Part shown: positions 55,501-58,500 of the stretch, in pieces
How the letters are laid out: each line of letters opens with the position of its first letter
Position numbering within the stretch: the stretch's first letter is position 1
Source of the DNA: Plazaster borealis
Taxonomy: Eukaryota; Echinodermata; Asteroidea; Forcipulatida; Labidiasteridae
Reading direction: 5' to 3'
Length of the DNA stretch: 64,000 nucleotides
NCBI GenBank assembly: GCA_021014325.1
Contig: JAJGQC010000675.1
Span: 1-64,000, forward strand
Made by a program: the position numbers and the translations under genes
The notes under the pieces: model-generated
Database searches by the model: none
Told to the model about the DNA's origin: nothing
Seen by the model: only the letters and a program-made list of their open reading frames with translations

Positions 55501-58500
55501 AGCAATCAAAATAACCAACTTTGATTTGTGGTGTCCTCAAATGCTATTTCGTGCACTTGACAGTTTTCAGACAGATTTATTTCTTTGGAGGATTGGTATT
55601 AGTATCAGTGAGCCTCCAGATTAAAACTAATCAAATTTGCTGGCTGTAAGTTTGAAATTAAGCTGTTTATTGTTTGAAATTGACATAGTTTGTGTTTCTT
55701 TTCTCTAACGTAGGAATGGGAGAGTAATGCTAGCCGTGCAGTTTCAGTCCGTGATCATTTAGAGAAATTGACAGACTTGGTCATTCAGTGGCGCAAACTG
55801 GAACTCAGGTAGGTGATAATCCCATCACCAAAATCAACTAACAAGTTGCTACTGAACTTGCAAAACTTTTGTAGAAGTGGGTAAGCATTACATGCAAAGT
55901 GTGAACCTGAGTACAAAAGAGGTCCACACAAGGCAGGGTTTTGAAACACTCAGTGGACTAACACACGTCCACACAGTGGTTTTACAGTGTTGATGAATAG
56001 GATTTTCCTGAAAGACTAGGATTTTCCTTTATGTCCCATCCGAAGGATTAAAATCCAGATCCTAATATGGACATTAAGTATTGTAATGTTATTGGACAGG
56101 TACAGAACAGTAGCTGTCTAACAATTTGAACCACTGCTACTTTCTGCTGTCAGGTTGCCTTGAAAATTTCATTAAACAAAATGGACATTCTGAGCTTTCA
56201 TTTCATATCAAATAATAAACCACCAGGAAACTGACTGGGTAAATTTTTAATGAATGTTGAACAATGACAAATTTACTAGAGTGGGATTTGAACCACGACC
56301 TCCGGATTAACATGCCAGCACTCTACCAACTAAGGGCTAGATAGCTCAGGTGGTAGAGCGACGGCACGTTAATCCGGAGGTCGTTGGTTCAAATCCTGCT
56401 CTAGTCAATTTTTCTTTGTTCAACCCCAAATCTTTCATTTAAAAGGAAAACATTGAATTCTACTCGAATACTTTTTAGGTTGGGGTTATTTGATTTAGGT
56501 TATAGGCTTTAGGTTATTTGATTACTTCAGAGTTTCATCATTGTCAGTTTTCATGAATTTGGTAATTGTAAACTAATTTTCCTATGATTTATGTTCAGGT
56601 GTTGGTCTGCTTGCTTAGACACTGTTGCGTACCGTCAGGAACAGAGTGCCACCAAGTGGTGGTTTCATATCTATCAACTCGTCCAATCACATCTCTGCTC
56701 AGAGGCTACCACGGCAACCAGCGATCAAGATGGCCGCCAACACAATGAGGAAGATGAAACTGAGGGGAGAGTTGAAGGCATTGAGGGTGTGATAGCTGCG
56801 CTGCAACAGTTCATGGAGGGCTCCAGCCTGGGGGAGTTTTCAACGAGGCTTCAGACGCTCTATTCATTCCACTGTCAGACAGCGATGCAGCCAAGCAGCC
56901 AAAAACAACGTGAGCTACACTCAGTGACAATCACATGCAAAGAATCTTTGTTTTTGTCCGGAGTACATTCATCAGAAATCGTTTGGAATAGTTTGGTTTC
57001 GCAACCACCTCTTTAGGCTCATTGTGGTGTGTTGTGGCCGAGCAGTCTACTGCATCGGACTCGAGTTCTAATGGTTGAATCATAGGAGTGTTGATTTTCT
57101 GTTCATGACACTTCTGTCCTTGAGCAAGGCACTAACCATAATTGCTTCCCTTAACCCAGGTGTATAAATGGGAACCTGAGAGGGCTGAGACAGCATTGTG
57201 TTGGATTAACCCCTTAGCGCTAATTTAAGCAGCTTGGGGTTGTATGCTCCCAGGGAGTTGAGAAAGTTATAGGAATGGTCTAAAAGTATGCTCCTTGAGC
57301 AGAGTGTGGGTTGAGTCCCGTGACACTTGTATCCTTAAGTAAGACACTTAACCAATATTGCTTCGTCCTTCGAATGGGAAGTAATGCCGTTTGTCCAGTG
57401 TGTTGTGTAATGCACGTAAAATACCCAGTATACTGACTTATCACTAAGAGAATGGGTTTGCCCCAGTGTTTCTGGCAGTGGCTGATGAATGCGCCACAGC
57501 ACCTTGTAAACCCTTATAAGGTGCTACATAAATTGAGCACCTTGCGAACCTTATTAGTAGATACGGGCACTATATAAGATTATATTAATATTTAATTACT
57601 ATTACTTTGCAGTGGAGCTCCAAAGCATTCTGTGGAATCTTCATTGTTACTACAAGCAGTTGTTGCCAGCAGTGGAGGCTGAGATCAAGAGCCGTAGGGC
57701 ACCCATAGAGAAGGAACTGAAGGTAATGTTGGAGATCACCAAATATTCATTGAAACTAGAACAGCAGAAGCTGTCAAGGCGAGCTGCCGAACGCCCGATA
57801 GAGAAACAATGAATAATAGAAAAACAATCGTTTGATCAACTGATGTTCAAAGAGGTGGGGACAATTAACAAGTATGTAGTTGACCATTGCCTGCTTGGTT
57901 TGACATGTGGGAAAGAGGCAATGCGGATGGTCGGACAGAGCTGTTTTATTTCCAGAGGGTAATAATGTACCCTGAAAACTTTAACATTTTTAAACAATTT
58001 CCATTTGCACACTGTGGATCCAACCACATTTTGGCTGTAAGACAAATGAACTGCAATTGAGAGTAAAAACAATTATTTTACACAACAAACTATCTAACAC
58101 CATGTGGCAAAAACTTTAACAAAAAGTCTTGATGCGGATGGCCGGACAGAAGCTGTTTAATATCCAGAGGGTAATAATGAACCCTGAAAACTTTAACATA
58201 TTTAAACAATAGAAAAACTTGACCACAATTTCCATTTTCACCTAGTGAATCTATTCACACAAAAACAATTACATACCACAACAAATTATTAGGCAAAAAC
58301 TTTAACAAAAAGTCTCAATGCAGGCGGACGGATGGATGGACGGACCACGGACGGACAAAATCGGTATTACATAGGCTCGCATTCTGCTAAAGCAGCTCAC
58401 CAAAAAGGAGATCAAACTCTTTCGTTAACCACTTGGAACTGGGACTTTCATGTTGACGTATGGTTTTGGGTTTTTTGAGCTTTCAGATTAATTCGTTTTT

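Noticed and set aside
56332..56407. tRNA-Asn gene
   Set aside because: The unit is part of the S3 SINE family seen six times here, several with worn boxes.
57723..57812. Extension of exon 46 through its donor (30 more codons to a stop)
   Set aside because: Exon 47 joins in phase and restores the family sequence; the extension matches nothing known.
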